A program made the position numbers and the translations under genes. A stretch of DNA of 64,000 nucleotides, from assembly GCA_025458865.1 (NCBI GenBank), contig JALORP010000004.1:1-64000 (forward strand), given 5' to 3'. Shown one piece after another: positions 24,381 to 34,050 of the stretch (the stretch's first letter is position 1; each line of letters opens with the position of its first letter). This stretch comes from Steroidobacteraceae bacterium. Lineage in GTDB: Bacteria > Pseudomonadota > Gammaproteobacteria > Steroidobacterales > Steroidobacteraceae. A model generated the notes under the pieces. That model did not search any database and had not been told where the DNA came from. It saw only the letters and a program-made list of their open reading frames with translations.

Positions 24381-26519
24381 TCAGAAGGGCAGCATGCCGC
24401 GCCGCCAGGCGACGAGCACGGCGATCGCCACCGCCAGCAGGAACAGCAAGGTCTTCCAGGGCCGCTTCTTGTCCGCGAAGGGGTCGCTCATGGAGCGACT
24501 GGAGCCGGCCGGAAGCTCGGCCACGTGGGTGAGCGACCCGCCGAAGGGAAGGTTGATGCGCGCGCGGGCGTTGACGGCCCAGCCGTTGGCGTCGAGCAGC
24601 GGCCCGAGGCTGCGCCGGCGCAGCGTCATGTAGGCCAGCACCATCGAGGGCGCCGAGATTGCCAGCAGGATGCCGGCGAGCGCGATCGGCAGCTGCCACC
24701 AGGCGAGCGAGAACAGGCCGCTGATCGCGGCGGCGAGCGCCGTGCCGATGGCGCCGACGGCCAGGCCGATGGCCGCGAAGATGCCGGCGAACTTGGCGAT
24801 GTCGAAGGGCTGGGCCGGGGCGGCCTGTCCACCCTCGACCGCCGCGGCCTTCTCCGTGAGGCCGGTCGTCGCCTTCGCCTCGACGTCCTTGTCGCGTGAC
24901 GCGGCGAACTTGCGGATCTGCGCCTCGACGAAAGTGCCGATGCGCCGGTACGGCGACCAGAAGGCCTGGCGGATGCTGACCGGCTGTTCCACCACCTTGA
25001 CGACCGTCGCGCGCCAGTCGCGGCCCTCGCGGTCGTAGAACAGGCCGTTGCGCCCGGCGATGAGGAGGTCGTCCACCTCGCCGCCGGTCAGCGCCGCGAC
25101 GATGCTGATCGGGTCGCTGCCGGCGCGGACACAGTTGCAATACACGAGATAGCAGCCGCTGAACGGCGCGAGGGTGGCGTGCTTGCCCATGTCCGCGACG
25201 CGCATGACGAGATCGCAGCTGCGCTGGTCGAGGTAGAGCGTGCCGGCCTGGAACACGGCCTTTTCCCGGCCGCCGTAGAAGTCGCTCAGCGTGACGAAGT
25301 TCCGGAGCAGCTTCACGAGGTCGCGCTGGTAGCGCACGAGGCGTTCGAGTGCGTCGATGGTCGCCGCCGAAGTGTCGGCGGCGAGGTCCTGCTCGATCAG
25401 CGCCGCGAGGCGCTCGCGGGTGCCGTCGGCCAGAAGCTGTCCGAGGCGGGCGGTGTCGAGGTCGTGCACGGCCGTCGCCGGGCGCTCGCCCATCCAGGCG
25501 CGGTAGGCCGTGAACCTGGCCGAGAGCGTCCCCCAGTCCTCCTCGGACAGCGTGTCCCGCGTGCCGAGCAGCGGCCCGATCGCCTGTTCGCGCAGCGCGG
25601 CGACGGCGCCGGCCCAGGCCGGGTTCACGCCCATGGCCAGGGGCAGGGGCTGGCCAGCCGCGACGGTCGCGAGCGGCAGCGCGGCTACGTCGGCGTGGCC
25701 TGCCGCCAGCGTGTGGGCCGCGAGCGCGCCGTAGGTCTCCGCCGCCGGGTTCAGCGCGGAGCCGGCCCGCGGGTCGAAGGCCGCCAGCCGGCAGCGCGTG
25801 AAGTAGTCGTCCACCTTGGCCTGCACGGCCTCGTAGGCCGACGCGGCGGCGGCCGTGGCCTCTCCGAGGGGCAGGATTCCGGCGCCGGGCGCCGCGGCCT
25901 TGCCGCGCCAGGCCAGTACTTCCTCCGCCTGCTTGAAGAAGGCTTCCAGCGAGTCCTTCGTGACGCCTGGCTCGCCGCTGCGGTCGGGCGTGCCGCCCTG
26001 CGTCGCGACGATGTCGCCGATGGCCTTGGCGAGCGCCTCGTCGCCCGCGAGCGCCGCGGGCACGACGCCGTCGCCGTTGAGGTTGCCGGGCGTGAAGAGC
26101 TTCGTCATGTCGGCGAAATCGCCAACCTCGAGCAGCGCGGCGTCGGGCTTGCCGAGGTAGGCCAGCACTTTGGAGGCGGCGGCCTTGAGCCGCGCCCCGT
26201 CTGCGTCGCCCTCCGCGATGGCGTCGAGGGGCAGCGCGCCATCGCTGAACAGCGCCTTAGGGTCCTTCACGCGCTCGCAGGCCCAGCGGACCGCCGCCAG
26301 GACCTCCGGCACCCGGATCTGGCCGTCGCCGTCGGTGTCCATCAGGGCGAGCGTGCGGCCGTCGAACTCGAGGCCCGTCGTCGGACAGCTCAGCACGGTC
26401 CACAGCTTCGGGTCGAGCTCGTCGAGGTGGAGCAGGTCCTCGGCCGTCTCGATCGCGACCTGGTCGAAGCCGCCGATGCGGAAGAACTTCCAGCGGTGCG
26501 AGCTGCGGTCGTTGGCCAT
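24381..26519 (-). CDS. large EF-hand membrane protein, function unknown
   Basis: 712 residues, not assigned to a characterised family. A canonical calcium-binding EF-hand loop lies at residues 61-72 ([12 protein letters not shown]: Asp 1, 3, 5, Gly 6, Ile 8, Glu 12). A weaker loop-like NLNGDGVVP follows near 140. A long soluble region with many helices is followed at about 580-650 by two or three hydrophobic helices ([35 protein letters not shown]). The last TM helix is near the C-terminus ([17 protein letters not shown]). No signal peptide is seen, so the EF-hand part is probably cytoplasmic. It is divergent from ubiD. Confidence 0.75.
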   Translation of the reverse strand: MANDRSSHRWKFFRIGGFDQVAIETAEDLLHLDELDPKLWTVLSCPTTGLEFDGRTLALMDTDGDGQIRVPEVLAAVRWACERVKDPKALFSDGALPLDAIAEGDADGARLKAAASKVLAYLGKPDAALLEVGDFADMTKLFTPGNLNGDGVVPAALAGDEALAKAIGDIVATQGGTPDRSGEPGVTKDSLEAFFKQAEEVLAWRGKAAAPGAGILPLGEATAAAASAYEAVQAKVDDYFTRCRLAAFDPRAGSALNPAAETYGALAAHTLAAGHADVAALPLATVAAGQPLPLAMGVNPAWAGAVAALREQAIGPLLGTRDTLSEEDWGTLSARFTAYRAWMGERPATAVHDLDTARLGQLLADGTRERLAALIEQDLAADTSAATIDALERLVRYQRDLVKLLRNFVTLSDFYGGREKAVFQAGTLYLDQRSCDLVMRVADMGKHATLAPFSGCYLVYCNCVRAGSDPISIVAALTGGEVDDLLIAGRNGLFYDREGRDWRATVVKVVEQPVSIRQAFWSPYRRIGTFVEAQIRKFAASRDKDVEAKATTGLTEKAAAVEGGQAAPAQPFDIAKFAGIFAAIGLAVGAIGTALAAAISGLFSLAWWQLPIALAGILLAISAPSMVLAYMTLRRRSLGPLLDANGWAVNARARINLPFGGSLTHVAELPAGSSRSMSDPFADKKRPWKTLLFLLAVAIAVLVAWRRGMLPF

Positions 26520-26683
26520 GCGGCTGTCTCCTCGATTTCCGGGCGGCGTCCCCAATGATGCCCTGTGGGGTCACCGCGGTACAGGTCGAGGGGACTGCGC
26601 AGGAACAGGTTGATTCACGGACTCACGGGATGGACCATTCACCGGCTCGCGGCGCCCTGCCGCGCCCGGCGGAACTCCTATCC

Positions 26684-28147
26684 ATGCAGTACCACGACCT
26701 TCGCGACTTCATTGCGCAGCTCGAGTCCCGCGGTGAGCTGAGGCGGGTCACCGCCGAGGTGAGCCCGCGCCTCGAGATGACCGAAATCTGCGACCGCACG
26801 CTGCGCGCGGGCGGTCCGGCGCTCCTGTTCGAGCGGCCGGCGGGATTCGACGTGCCCGTGCTCGGCAACCTGTTCGGGACGCCCGAGCGCGTGGCGCGTG
26901 CCCTCGGGCAGTCCTCCGTCGCGGACCTGCGGGATGTCGGGCGGCTGCTCGCGGCACTGAAGGAGCCGGAGCCGCCGCGCGGCTTCAAGGACGCCTTCGA
27001 GAAGCTGCCGCTGTTTCGCAAGGTGCTCGACATGGCCCCGAAGGAGGTGCGCCGGGCACCCTGCCGCGAGGTCGAGATCGAGGGCCCGGACGTGGACCTG
27101 GGCCGCTATCCCGTGCAGACCTGCTGGCCGGGCGACGCAGGCCCGCTCATCACCTGGGGCCTGGTGGTCACGCGCGGGCCCGGCAAGCCGCGCCAGAACA
27201 TGGGCATCTACCGCCAGCAGGTGATCGGTCCCAACCGCACCATCATGCGCTGGCTGTCGCATCGCGGCGGCGCGCTCGACTTCCGCGACTGGCAGCTGGC
27301 GCGGCCGGGCGAGCCGTTCCCCGTGGCCGTCGCGCTCGGCGCCGATCCGGCCACCATCCTCGCCGCGGTGACGCCGGTGCCCGACACGCTCTCCGAGTTC
27401 GCCTTCGCGGGCCTGCTGCGCGGCGGGCGCACCGAGGTCGTGAAGAGCCGCGTGGGGGACCTCATGCTGCCGGCGAGCGCCGAGATCCTCCTCGAGGGCC
27501 ACATCCATCCGGGCGACACCGCGCCCGAGGGGCCCTTCGGCGACCACACGGGCTACTACAACGAGGTAGACCGCTTCCCCGTGTTCACCGTGGAGCGCAT
27601 CACGCAGCGCGAGAAGCCGATCTACCACAGCACCTACACCGGCCGGCCACCGGACGAGCCGGCGATCCTGGGCGTGGCGTTGAACGAGGTGTTCGTGCCG
27701 CTGCTGCAGAAGCAGTTCCCCGAGATCACGGATTTCTACCTGCCGCCCGAGGGCTGCTCCTACCGCATGGCCGTGGTCACGATGCGCAAGCAGTACCCGG
27801 GCCACGCCAAGCGCGTGATGATGGGCGTCTGGTCGTTCCTCCGGCAGTTCATGTACACCAAGTTCGTGGTGATCACGGACGACGACGTGAACGCGCGCGA
27901 CTGGAAGGACGTGATCTGGGCGATGACCACGCGCATGGATCCCGCGCGCGACACGGTGATCATCGAGAACACCCCGATCGACTACCTCGACTTCGCCTCG
28001 CCGGTCTCGGGCCTCGGCGGCAAGATCGGCTTCGACGCGACCAACAAGTGGCCCGGCGAAACCGCGCGCGAGTGGGGCCGGCCGATCGTGATGGATGCCG
28101 GCGTGAAGCGGCGCGTGGACGAGCTGTGGCCGTCGCTCGGGCTGTGA
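26684..28147 (+). CDS. ubiD: UbiD, 4-hydroxy-3-polyprenylbenzoate decarboxylase
   Basis: 487 residues of the UbiD decarboxylase, which uses prenylated FMN made by UbiX and acts in ubiquinone synthesis. Family landmarks include [20 protein letters not shown] at the start, [25 protein letters not shown] (the Arg of the active-site triad), [13 protein letters not shown] with the catalytic Glu region, and C-terminal KWPGET. The ATG at 26684 begins exactly where homology starts. The downstream beta-lactamase-like gene begins inside its stop codon, and a ferredoxin-reductase gene follows a little further on. Confidence 0.97.
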   Translation: MQYHDLRDFIAQLESRGELRRVTAEVSPRLEMTEICDRTLRAGGPALLFERPAGFDVPVLGNLFGTPERVARALGQSSVADLRDVGRLLAALKEPEPPRGFKDAFEKLPLFRKVLDMAPKEVRRAPCREVEIEGPDVDLGRYPVQTCWPGDAGPLITWGLVVTRGPGKPRQNMGIYRQQVIGPNRTIMRWLSHRGGALDFRDWQLARPGEPFPVAVALGADPATILAAVTPVPDTLSEFAFAGLLRGGRTEVVKSRVGDLMLPASAEILLEGHIHPGDTAPEGPFGDHTGYYNEVDRFPVFTVERITQREKPIYHSTYTGRPPDEPAILGVALNEVFVPLLQKQFPEITDFYLPPEGCSYRMAVVTMRKQYPGHAKRVMMGVWSFLRQFMYTKFVVITDDDVNARDWKDVIWAMTTRMDPARDTVIIENTPIDYLDFASPVSGLGGKIGFDATNKWPGETAREWGRPIVMDAGVKRRVDELWPSLGL

Positions 28148-29004
28148 GCGCGCGGGGCCGCGCCGCCTTGTGGTCGGCGGCGCTGCTTGCGGGCCTCGCG
28201 TGGCAGTCCCCCGCGGCGCGGGCCGGGACCTGTGACTCGCCCGAGGTCCTCGACCTTGGCGCGTTCTCGACCGACATTGGCGAGCGGGAGGTCGTCTTTG
28301 TCGCGGCGAGTCCCGCGGGCCACTGCTGGGTCACGGACCTCGCGGCCGTCGGGCAGCGACACACGCCGTGGTCCACCTTCAAGATCCCGCACCTGCTGAT
28401 CGCGTTCGAGACCGGCGCGGCGACGGGTCTCGACGAGCGCATCGAGTGGTCGCCCGCGGCGCATCCGGCGCAGGACTACTGGCCGGCGGACTGGGCGCAG
28501 GCGCAGACGCTGGAATCGGCCTTCCGGCGCTCCGCGGCCTGGTACTTCCAGGAGCTGGTCCCGCGCATCGGCGCGTCGGCGTACGCGCATTGGCTCGGGC
28601 GGTTCAGCTACGGCAACGCGCGTGCGGACGCAGGAAACGACGAGTTTTGGCTGGACGGGACGCTCGCGATCTCGCCGCTCGAGCAGCTCCGCTTCCTGGA
28701 CTGTGTCGCGCGTTCCGGCTGCGGCGCGTCGCGCCGCGCGGTCGAGGCGCTCGAGGCCGTTGCGCTGGAGCGAGAGGCGGGCGAGGCGCGGCTCCATGGC
28801 AAAACAGGCGCCGGCCCGCAGCGGCGCGGCGGGATGGACGGGCCCTTCGAGGGCTGGTTCGTCGGCTACGTGAGGGATGACCAGGGCGGCGCATGGCCGT
28901 TCGCGCTGTTCGTGCGCGGGCCGTCCTACGCGTCCATCGGCGCGTTCCGTCGCGAGATGGCCCTGCGCCTGCTCTCGGCCGTCGGCGCATGGCCGGGGCC
29001 CTGA
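28144..29004 (+). CDS. class D (OXA-type) beta-lactamase-like protein
   Basis: 286 residues with a signal peptide (about 1-27). All three core penicilloyl-serine motifs are in class D order: S77-T-F-K80 (nucleophile Ser and carboxylatable Lys, followed by [11 protein letters not shown]), Y156-G-N158, and K220-T-G222. OXA-like neighbours include [30 protein letters not shown] and EGWFVGYV. The second motif is S130-A-A rather than Ser-X-Val. The GTG start overlaps the ubiD stop codon (GTGA). It is probably a periplasmic serine hydrolase acting on beta-lactams; a cell-wall or sensor role is also possible. Confidence 0.85.
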   Translation: MSARGRAALWSAALLAGLAWQSPAARAGTCDSPEVLDLGAFSTDIGEREVVFVAASPAGHCWVTDLAAVGQRHTPWSTFKIPHLLIAFETGAATGLDERIEWSPAAHPAQDYWPADWAQAQTLESAFRRSAAWYFQELVPRIGASAYAHWLGRFSYGNARADAGNDEFWLDGTLAISPLEQLRFLDCVARSGCGASRRAVEALEAVALEREAGEARLHGKTGAGPQRRGGMDGPFEGWFVGYVRDDQGGAWPFALFVRGPSYASIGAFRREMALRLLSAVGAWPGP

Positions 29005-29615
29005 AGTCGCTCGCCGGCGCGGCTGCCGCCGCGCTCACGATCTACGCCTTCCTGCCCTACATCCGGGGCATCCTGCGCGGCACGGTGCGCCCGCACGTGT
29101 TCTCATGGGTGATCTGGGGCGCGACCACGCTGGTTGTCTTCTTCGCCGCGCTGCAGTCCGGCGGCGGGCTCGGGGCCTGGGTCATCGGACTGTCGGCGAC
29201 GCTGACCTTGTTCATCGCCGTGCTCGCCTGGAAGCACCGCGCGGACGTCACGATCACGCGCCTCGACTGGCTCTTCCTCCTGCTGGCAGCCTCGTCGCTG
29301 CCGCTGTGGTATTTCACCGCGAGCCCCGTCTGGGCGGTCGTGGTGCTCACGGCCGTGGACCTGCTCGGCTTCGGCCCCACGCTGCGCAAGGCCTGGGAGC
29401 AGCCCTGGTCGGAGTCGATGGGCTTCTATGCGCTTTTCGTGCTGCGCAACCTGCTGGTGGTTGCGGCGCTGGAGCGCTACACGCTCGCGACGTGGCTCTT
29501 CCCGGTCTCGATCGCGGTGGCCTGCGCGCTTCTGATCGGCCTGATGGCGCTGCGCCGGCGCGCCGCGCCTCAGCCCGCGAGGCTCGCCCGCACGCCCGAC
29601 TCGAGGTCGGGGTAG
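28989..29615 (+). CDS. multi-pass membrane protein of unknown function
   Basis: 208 residues with about six or seven predicted TM helices (for example ALTIYAFLPYIRGILRGT, WVIWGATTLVVFFAALQ, WVIGLSATLTLFIAVLAW, WLFLLLAASSLPLWYF). The VRPHVFSWVIWG and DLLGFGPTLRKAWEQPW segments look conserved, as in small uncharacterised membrane proteins, but no name can be given. Its ATG lies 16 bp inside the end of the beta-lactamase-like gene, so the two are translationally linked. Its 3' end overlaps the convergent epimerase gene by 46 bp. Confidence 0.75.
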   Translation: MAGALKSLAGAAAAALTIYAFLPYIRGILRGTVRPHVFSWVIWGATTLVVFFAALQSGGGLGAWVIGLSATLTLFIAVLAWKHRADVTITRLDWLFLLLAASSLPLWYFTASPVWAVVVLTAVDLLGFGPTLRKAWEQPWSESMGFYALFVLRNLLVVAALERYTLATWLFPVSIAVACALLIGLMALRRRAAPQPARLARTPDSRSG

Positions 29616-30427
29616 CGCAACGCGACGCCAAGCTCCTCTCGCATGCGCGTCGTGTCCACGCGTCGCGAATCGGCGAGGAACGACCACATCGCGGGCGAGA
29701 CCTGCGCGCGCACCTGCTCACGCGGCAGCTCCGGTGGCTCGGGCAATCCCGCGAGGCGGGCGACGGTGCGGAAGTAGGCCGTGCTGCTCGCGTGCTCTCC
29801 GTCGCCCACGTTGTAGACGCGGTTCACCGCGAGCAGCGAGTCGCCGGCGGCGCGCAGCACCGAGACGAGGTCGTCCACGTGGATGCGGTTGCCCGGGCCG
29901 GCCTCGGCCTCTTCGATGGACGGATCGCCGCGGCGGATGCGCTCGAGCGGCAGGCGTCCAGGACCGTAGATGCCCGGCACGCGCAGGATCACCCACGGCG
30001 CGCCGAGTCTCGCGCACCACGCCTGTACGGCCTGCTCGGCGGCGAGACGCCGGGCGCCGCGGGGCGTCGTCGGCGCGGGCGGCGTGTCCTCGCTCACCGT
30101 GCCGCCGCCGGCATCGCCGTACACGCCCGTGGTGCTGACGTAGACGAACTTGCGCGGCCGGCCGCGCAGCGTCGCGAGGCAGCGCGCGAGCCGCGGGTCG
30201 CCCTCGCCGGCCTCGGGCGGAGGGGCGAGGTAGAAGACGATGGCGCCCGTCACGTCGACCGTGCCGACGGGCTGCTGGTCGAGGTTCCAGACCCGGGCTT
30301 CGACGCCCGCGGCGCGCAGCCGCCGCGCGCCGGCATCGGAACCCGTGAAGGCGAGCGGCTGCCCGCCGAGGCGCCGCGCGAGCCGCTCGCCGGCGTAGCC
30401 GCAGCCGATGATCACCTGGCCGGTCAT
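29570..30427 (-). CDS. NAD-dependent epimerase/dehydratase-family protein (YeeZ-like)
   Basis: 285 residues of the atypical extended SDR group. The nucleotide motif is IIGCGYAGERLA at the N-terminus, followed by FVYVSTTGVYGD, an RVPGIYGPGRLP segment and RIHVDDLVSVL. The usual YxxxK is not obvious, as in YeeZ, whose substrate is unknown. It is convergent with the membrane protein gene, sharing 46 bp of coding sequence, and divergent from the ferredoxin-reductase gene. Confidence 0.88.
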   Translation of the reverse strand: MTGQVIIGCGYAGERLARRLGGQPLAFTGSDAGARRLRAAGVEARVWNLDQQPVGTVDVTGAIVFYLAPPPEAGEGDPRLARCLATLRGRPRKFVYVSTTGVYGDAGGGTVSEDTPPAPTTPRGARRLAAEQAVQAWCARLGAPWVILRVPGIYGPGRLPLERIRRGDPSIEEAEAGPGNRIHVDDLVSVLRAAGDSLLAVNRVYNVGDGEHASSTAYFRTVARLAGLPEPPELPREQVRAQVSPAMWSFLADSRRVDTTRMREELGVALRYPDLESGVRASLAG

Positions 30428-30487
30428 TGCGCCTCCCGTGGCGGTTCACCTGCGATAATAGCGGGAGGTCGATCGAGGAGGTCCGGA

Positions 30488-31522
30488 ATGCAGGTCAAGC
30501 TGGTGCCGTCGGGGGAGCAGTACGAGGTCGAGCCCGGCGAGAGCCTGCTGGACGGCGCGCTGCGCGCGGGCCTCAACCTGCCGCACAGCTGCAAGGGCGG
30601 CCGCTGCGGCTCCTGCCGCGCGCGCCTGCTGCGCGGAGAGGTGCACTACCCGCGCGGCCGTCCGGCGGCGTTGACCGAGGCCGAGGAGCTCGGCGGCGAC
30701 GTGCTTCTGTGCCAGGCCCGCGCGCGCACGCCGGTGGCGGTCGAGATCCGCGAGGTCCGCGAGGTCCCCGACGTCCAGATAAAGAGCCTGCCGGCGCGCG
30801 TGCAGCGCATGCGCCTGCTCGCGCCCAACGTCATGGGCCTGTGGCTCAAGCTGCCTTCGATCGAGCCGCTGCACTGGCTGCCGGGCCAGTACATCGACAT
30901 CATGCTGTCGGGCGGGCGTCGCCGCAGTTTCTCGCTCGCCAACCCGCCGCACGACGGCGGCCTTCTGGAGCTGCACGTCCGCCGCACCGGCCGGGGCGAG
31001 TTCACGAAGCAGGTCTTCGAGTCCATGACCGAAGGTACGCTGCTGCGCATCGAGGGGCCGCTGGGGCAGTTCGTGCTGCGCGAGGGGACGGGCCCGATCC
31101 TGCTGGCCGGCGGTGGCACGGGCTACGCGCCGCTCAAGGCCATTCTCCGCCATGCGATCGAGACGGGCGTGAAGCGGCCCGTCACGCTGTTCTGGGGCGC
31201 GCGCACGCGCGACGACCTCTACGAGGACGCGTGGCTCGCGAAGCTTGCGCTCGACCAGCCGCTGTTCACCTACGTGCCGGTGCTGTCCGAGGAGCCGGAT
31301 GCGCGGGACTACGCCGTCGGTTTCGCGCACGAGGCCATCGCCCCGCGCCTCGCCTCGCTCGCGGGCTACGACGTGTATGTCGCGGGTCCGCCGGCGATGG
31401 TCGAGGCCGTTTGCGGCGAGGCCGCGCGCCTCGGCGCGGATCCCTCGCGCGTGTTCTTCGACTCGTTCGAATATGCGCCCGACACGATCGCACGGGTGGG
31501 CGGCGCGAAGCTGGACGACTGA
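30488..31522 (+). CDS. 2Fe-2S ferredoxin / flavin reductase
   Basis: 344 residues. An N-terminal plant-type ferredoxin domain holds Cys35, 40, 43 and 75 (HSCKGGRCGSCRARLL, then LLCQAR). A flavodoxin-reductase-like FAD domain follows (RRRSFSLANPP) and then an NAD(P) domain (LLAGGGTGYAPLKAI; C-terminal YVAGPPAMVEAVC and FFDSFEYA). It moves electrons from NAD(P)H through FAD to the iron-sulphur centre. The type is often named CDP-6-deoxy-delta-3,4-glucoseen reductase, but near ubiD a role in quinone or flavin reduction is as likely. The start has GAGGAG upstream. Confidence 0.92.
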   Translation: MQVKLVPSGEQYEVEPGESLLDGALRAGLNLPHSCKGGRCGSCRARLLRGEVHYPRGRPAALTEAEELGGDVLLCQARARTPVAVEIREVREVPDVQIKSLPARVQRMRLLAPNVMGLWLKLPSIEPLHWLPGQYIDIMLSGGRRRSFSLANPPHDGGLLELHVRRTGRGEFTKQVFESMTEGTLLRIEGPLGQFVLREGTGPILLAGGGTGYAPLKAILRHAIETGVKRPVTLFWGARTRDDLYEDAWLAKLALDQPLFTYVPVLSEEPDARDYAVGFAHEAIAPRLASLAGYDVYVAGPPAMVEAVCGEAARLGADPSRVFFDSFEYAPDTIARVGGAKLDD

Positions 31523-31537
31523 GGATTCAACTCCCCT

Positions 31538-32320
31538 TCACGGCCGCCGCTCGCCGGTGGTGCGCCACCGCACCAGCGCGGCCACGAGAGACTCGTCCTC
31601 CTGGCGCTCCGCCAGCACCACCGGCGAGCCAAGCCCGCGGCGAACGGCGAGGTCGGCCACGCGCTCGGCGCCGGTCAGCATGGGCGTCGAATCCATCAGC
31701 TCGCGGCAGCGCGGCGTGACGATGCCGAGCAGCGCCTCGAGCAGGTCGGGGCTCGTGGCCGTGTAGACGTGGATCGCGCCGTGGCGCCACAACTCCTCGA
31801 GCTCCGCGAGCGCCTGGGGCGTCGGCCGCGCAGGCGCGCGGTCGTACAGCTCGGCGTACTGCACCTCGGCGCCGCGCTGCGCGAGCGTCTCGGCCAGGAG
31901 CTCGCGGCCGCCACGGCCGCGCACGATCAGCACGCGCTGGCCCGTCATGTGCTGCAGCTCGGGCATCGCGAGCAGCGCCTCGCTGTCCGCCCCGCCCGCC
32001 GGCAGGACCGAGACGCGGTGGCCGGCGGCGTTCAGGGCTTGCGCAGTCGCGCGCCCGACCGCGGCGAGCCTCAGGTCCCGGCGCTGGCCGAGCAGGTCCG
32101 TGCCGAAGCGCACGGCGTTGGCGCTGGTGAAGATGACGAGCTGGTAGCGGTCTGCCGGCCCGATCGCGGCGCGCACGGCGGCGCGGTCGGGAACGGCGGT
32201 GATGGCGAGCGCCGGGAAGCGCAGCGCCTGGCCGCCCTCGGCCTCGATGAGCTGGCACAGCCGGTGGGCCTGGTGCTCCGGCCGGGTGACGAGGACGCCG
32301 AGCCCGGCGAGCGCGCCCAT
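31538..32320 (-). CDS. hemD: uroporphyrinogen-III synthase
   Basis: 260 residues. HemD closes and rearranges hydroxymethylbilane to uroporphyrinogen III in haem and B12 biosynthesis. It is a poorly conserved family, but LAGLGVLVTRPEHQAHRLCQLI at the start, VIFTSANAVRFG, AAVGRATAQALNAAGH and YTATSPDLLEALL are characteristic. The position directly after hemC is decisive: the hemC stop and hemD start are separated by a single base (TGACATG). Confidence 0.93.
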   Translation of the reverse strand: MGALAGLGVLVTRPEHQAHRLCQLIEAEGGQALRFPALAITAVPDRAAVRAAIGPADRYQLVIFTSANAVRFGTDLLGQRRDLRLAAVGRATAQALNAAGHRVSVLPAGGADSEALLAMPELQHMTGQRVLIVRGRGGRELLAETLAQRGAEVQYAELYDRAPARPTPQALAELEELWRHGAIHVYTATSPDLLEALLGIVTPRCRELMDSTPMLTGAERVADLAVRRGLGSPVVLAERQEDESLVAALVRWRTTGERRP

Positions 32321-32321
32321 G

Positions 32322-33257
32322 TCAGGTCCGGGCGGCCGTCCGGAGCTGGTCGAGCAGTTCGCCGGCGCCGGCCGCGAGCAGGCGCTCCGCGAGGCGCTGG
32401 CCGAGCTGCGGGCCGTCAGTCGCGGGGCCGGAGACTTCGTCGGCATACATGAGGCTGCCGTCCGGCGCGCCGACGCGACCGCGCAGGCGCAGCGTCCCGC
32501 CGGCGAGCTCGGCGAAGCCCGCGACCGGCGATGTGCAGCTGCCCTGCAGCCGTGCGGCGAACGCGCGCTCGGCATCGAGGCACAGGCGGCTGTCGCGGTG
32601 CTCGAGGGCCGCGAGCCGCGACAGCGTGGCCTCGTCGCCGGCGCGGCACTCGATGCCGATGATCCCCTGGCCGACGGCGGGCAGCGAGGCCTCGGTGGGC
32701 ACGAGCGAGGCGATGCGCGCCTCGAGGCCGAGCCGCTTCAGGCCGGCGGCCGCGAGGATGATCGCGTCGTAGTCACCCTCGTCGAGCTTGCGCAGCCGCG
32801 TCTCGACGTTGCCGCGCAGCTGCAGGATCTGGAGGTCGGGGCGCATGTGGCGCAGCTGCGACTGGCGCCGCAGGCTCGAAGTGCCGACCCGCGCGCCCTG
32901 CGGGAGGTCGGCGATGACGGCATGGCGGTTCGAGACGAAGGCGTCGTGCGGGTCGGCGCGCTCCAGCACGATCGCCAGGGTCATCCCCTCGGGCAGTTCG
33001 GCCGGGACGTCCTTCATCGAGTGCACGGCGAGGTCCGCGCGGCCCTCGAACATCGCCACCTCGAGTTCCTTGATGAACAGGCCCTTGCCGCCGACCTCGG
33101 CGAGCGCGCGGTCGAGGATCCGGTCCCCCTCGGTGACCATGGGGACCAGCTCGACCCCGAGGCCAGGGTGGGCGGCCTTGAGAAGAGCGGCGACGTGCTC
33201 GGCCTGCCAGAGGGCAAGGCGGCTCCTGCGGGTGGCGATTCTGAGCGTCTGTGGCAT
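32322..33257 (-). CDS. hemC: porphobilinogen deaminase (hydroxymethylbilane synthase)
   Basis: 311 residues. HemC condenses four porphobilinogens into hydroxymethylbilane on a dipyrromethane cofactor bound to Cys241 ([11 protein letters not shown]). It begins [18 protein letters not shown] and contains [34 protein letters not shown] and [13 protein letters not shown], all classic. It lies in the order algZ-algR-hemC-hemD, the same as in Pseudomonas, and it probably shares transcripts with hemD. Confidence 0.97.
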   Translation of the reverse strand: MPQTLRIATRRSRLALWQAEHVAALLKAAHPGLGVELVPMVTEGDRILDRALAEVGGKGLFIKELEVAMFEGRADLAVHSMKDVPAELPEGMTLAIVLERADPHDAFVSNRHAVIADLPQGARVGTSSLRRQSQLRHMRPDLQILQLRGNVETRLRKLDEGDYDAIILAAAGLKRLGLEARIASLVPTEASLPAVGQGIIGIECRAGDEATLSRLAALEHRDSRLCLDAERAFAARLQGSCTSPVAGFAELAGGTLRLRGRVGAPDGSLMYADEVSGPATDGPQLGQRLAERLLAAGAGELLDQLRTAART

Positions 33258-33320
33258 CCCGCCATTCTGCCACGGCGGCCGTGAGTGATGCCCGGGGGGT
33301 CACTCGAAAGGGTGGGCGGG

Positions 33321-34049
33321 CTACCGGAGGCGGCGCAGGACGTCCGCGGCGAGGCGGCGGCTGACCGGGAGCCGGCCGCCCCCGTGGCGCAGGTGCACGG
33401 CGTAATGCCCGTCCGGTTCCCGCTCGATGCGATCGACCTGCGCGATGGCGACCAGCGCGTTGCGGTGCACGCGCACGAAGCGCGGACCGAACTCGTCCTC
33501 GAGCGAACGCAGGGACTCCTCGATCAGGTCCTCGCCGTCCTTGTGCCGGACCGTCGTGTATTTCTGCTCGGCCAGGAAGCAGAGCACGTCCTCGACCGGG
33601 ACCAGCCGCAGCTGGTCGCGCAGCTTCACCGCGATATGGCTTCGGGCCGCCGCCGGCGGGTCGCCGAGCCGCGCGAGCTGGGCGCGGCTCACCCGCTGCG
33701 CGCGTTCGATCGCCCCGGCGAGCCGGTCGCGCCGGACCGGCTTCAGCAGGTAGCCTGCCGCCTGGGCGTCGAAGGCTTCGAGCGCATGGTGCTCATAGGC
33801 GGTGGTGAAGATCACGGCCGGCGGCTCGGCGAGTGCGGCCATTCGCCGCGCCGCCTCGAGGCCGTCCATGCCGGGCATGCGGATGTCGAGCAGCACGACG
33901 TCCGGCTCGAGCTCGTCGGCGAGGCGGACTGCTTCTTCGCCGGAGCCGGCTTCGCCCACGCACTCCGTTTCCGGGATGTCGGCGAGCAGGTGGCGCAGCC
34001 GTTCCCGCGCGGGCGGCTCGTCGTCCACGATCAGCACGCGCACGGTCAT
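33321..34049 (-). CDS. algR: LytTR-type response regulator AlgR
   Basis: 242 residues. An N-terminal receiver domain has Asp9/Asp10 and the phospho-acceptor Asp55 (VVLLDIRMPGMDG), with Thr and Lys in IFTTAYEHHA and YLLKPV. The C-terminal LytTR DNA-binding domain has VEDVLCFLAEQKYTTVRHKDG and FVRVHRNALVAI. AlgR homologues control exopolysaccharide, type IV pili and virulence genes. The gene starts one base after the stop of the kinase gene (TGACATG) and is probably translated together with it. Confidence 0.93.
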   Translation of the reverse strand: MTVRVLIVDDEPPARERLRHLLADIPETECVGEAGSGEEAVRLADELEPDVVLLDIRMPGMDGLEAARRMAALAEPPAVIFTTAYEHHALEAFDAQAAGYLLKPVRRDRLAGAIERAQRVSRAQLARLGDPPAAARSHIAVKLRDQLRLVPVEDVLCFLAEQKYTTVRHKDGEDLIEESLRSLEDEFGPRFVRVHRNALVAIAQVDRIEREPDGHYAVHLRHGGGRLPVSRRLAADVLRRLR

Positions 34050-34050
34050 G

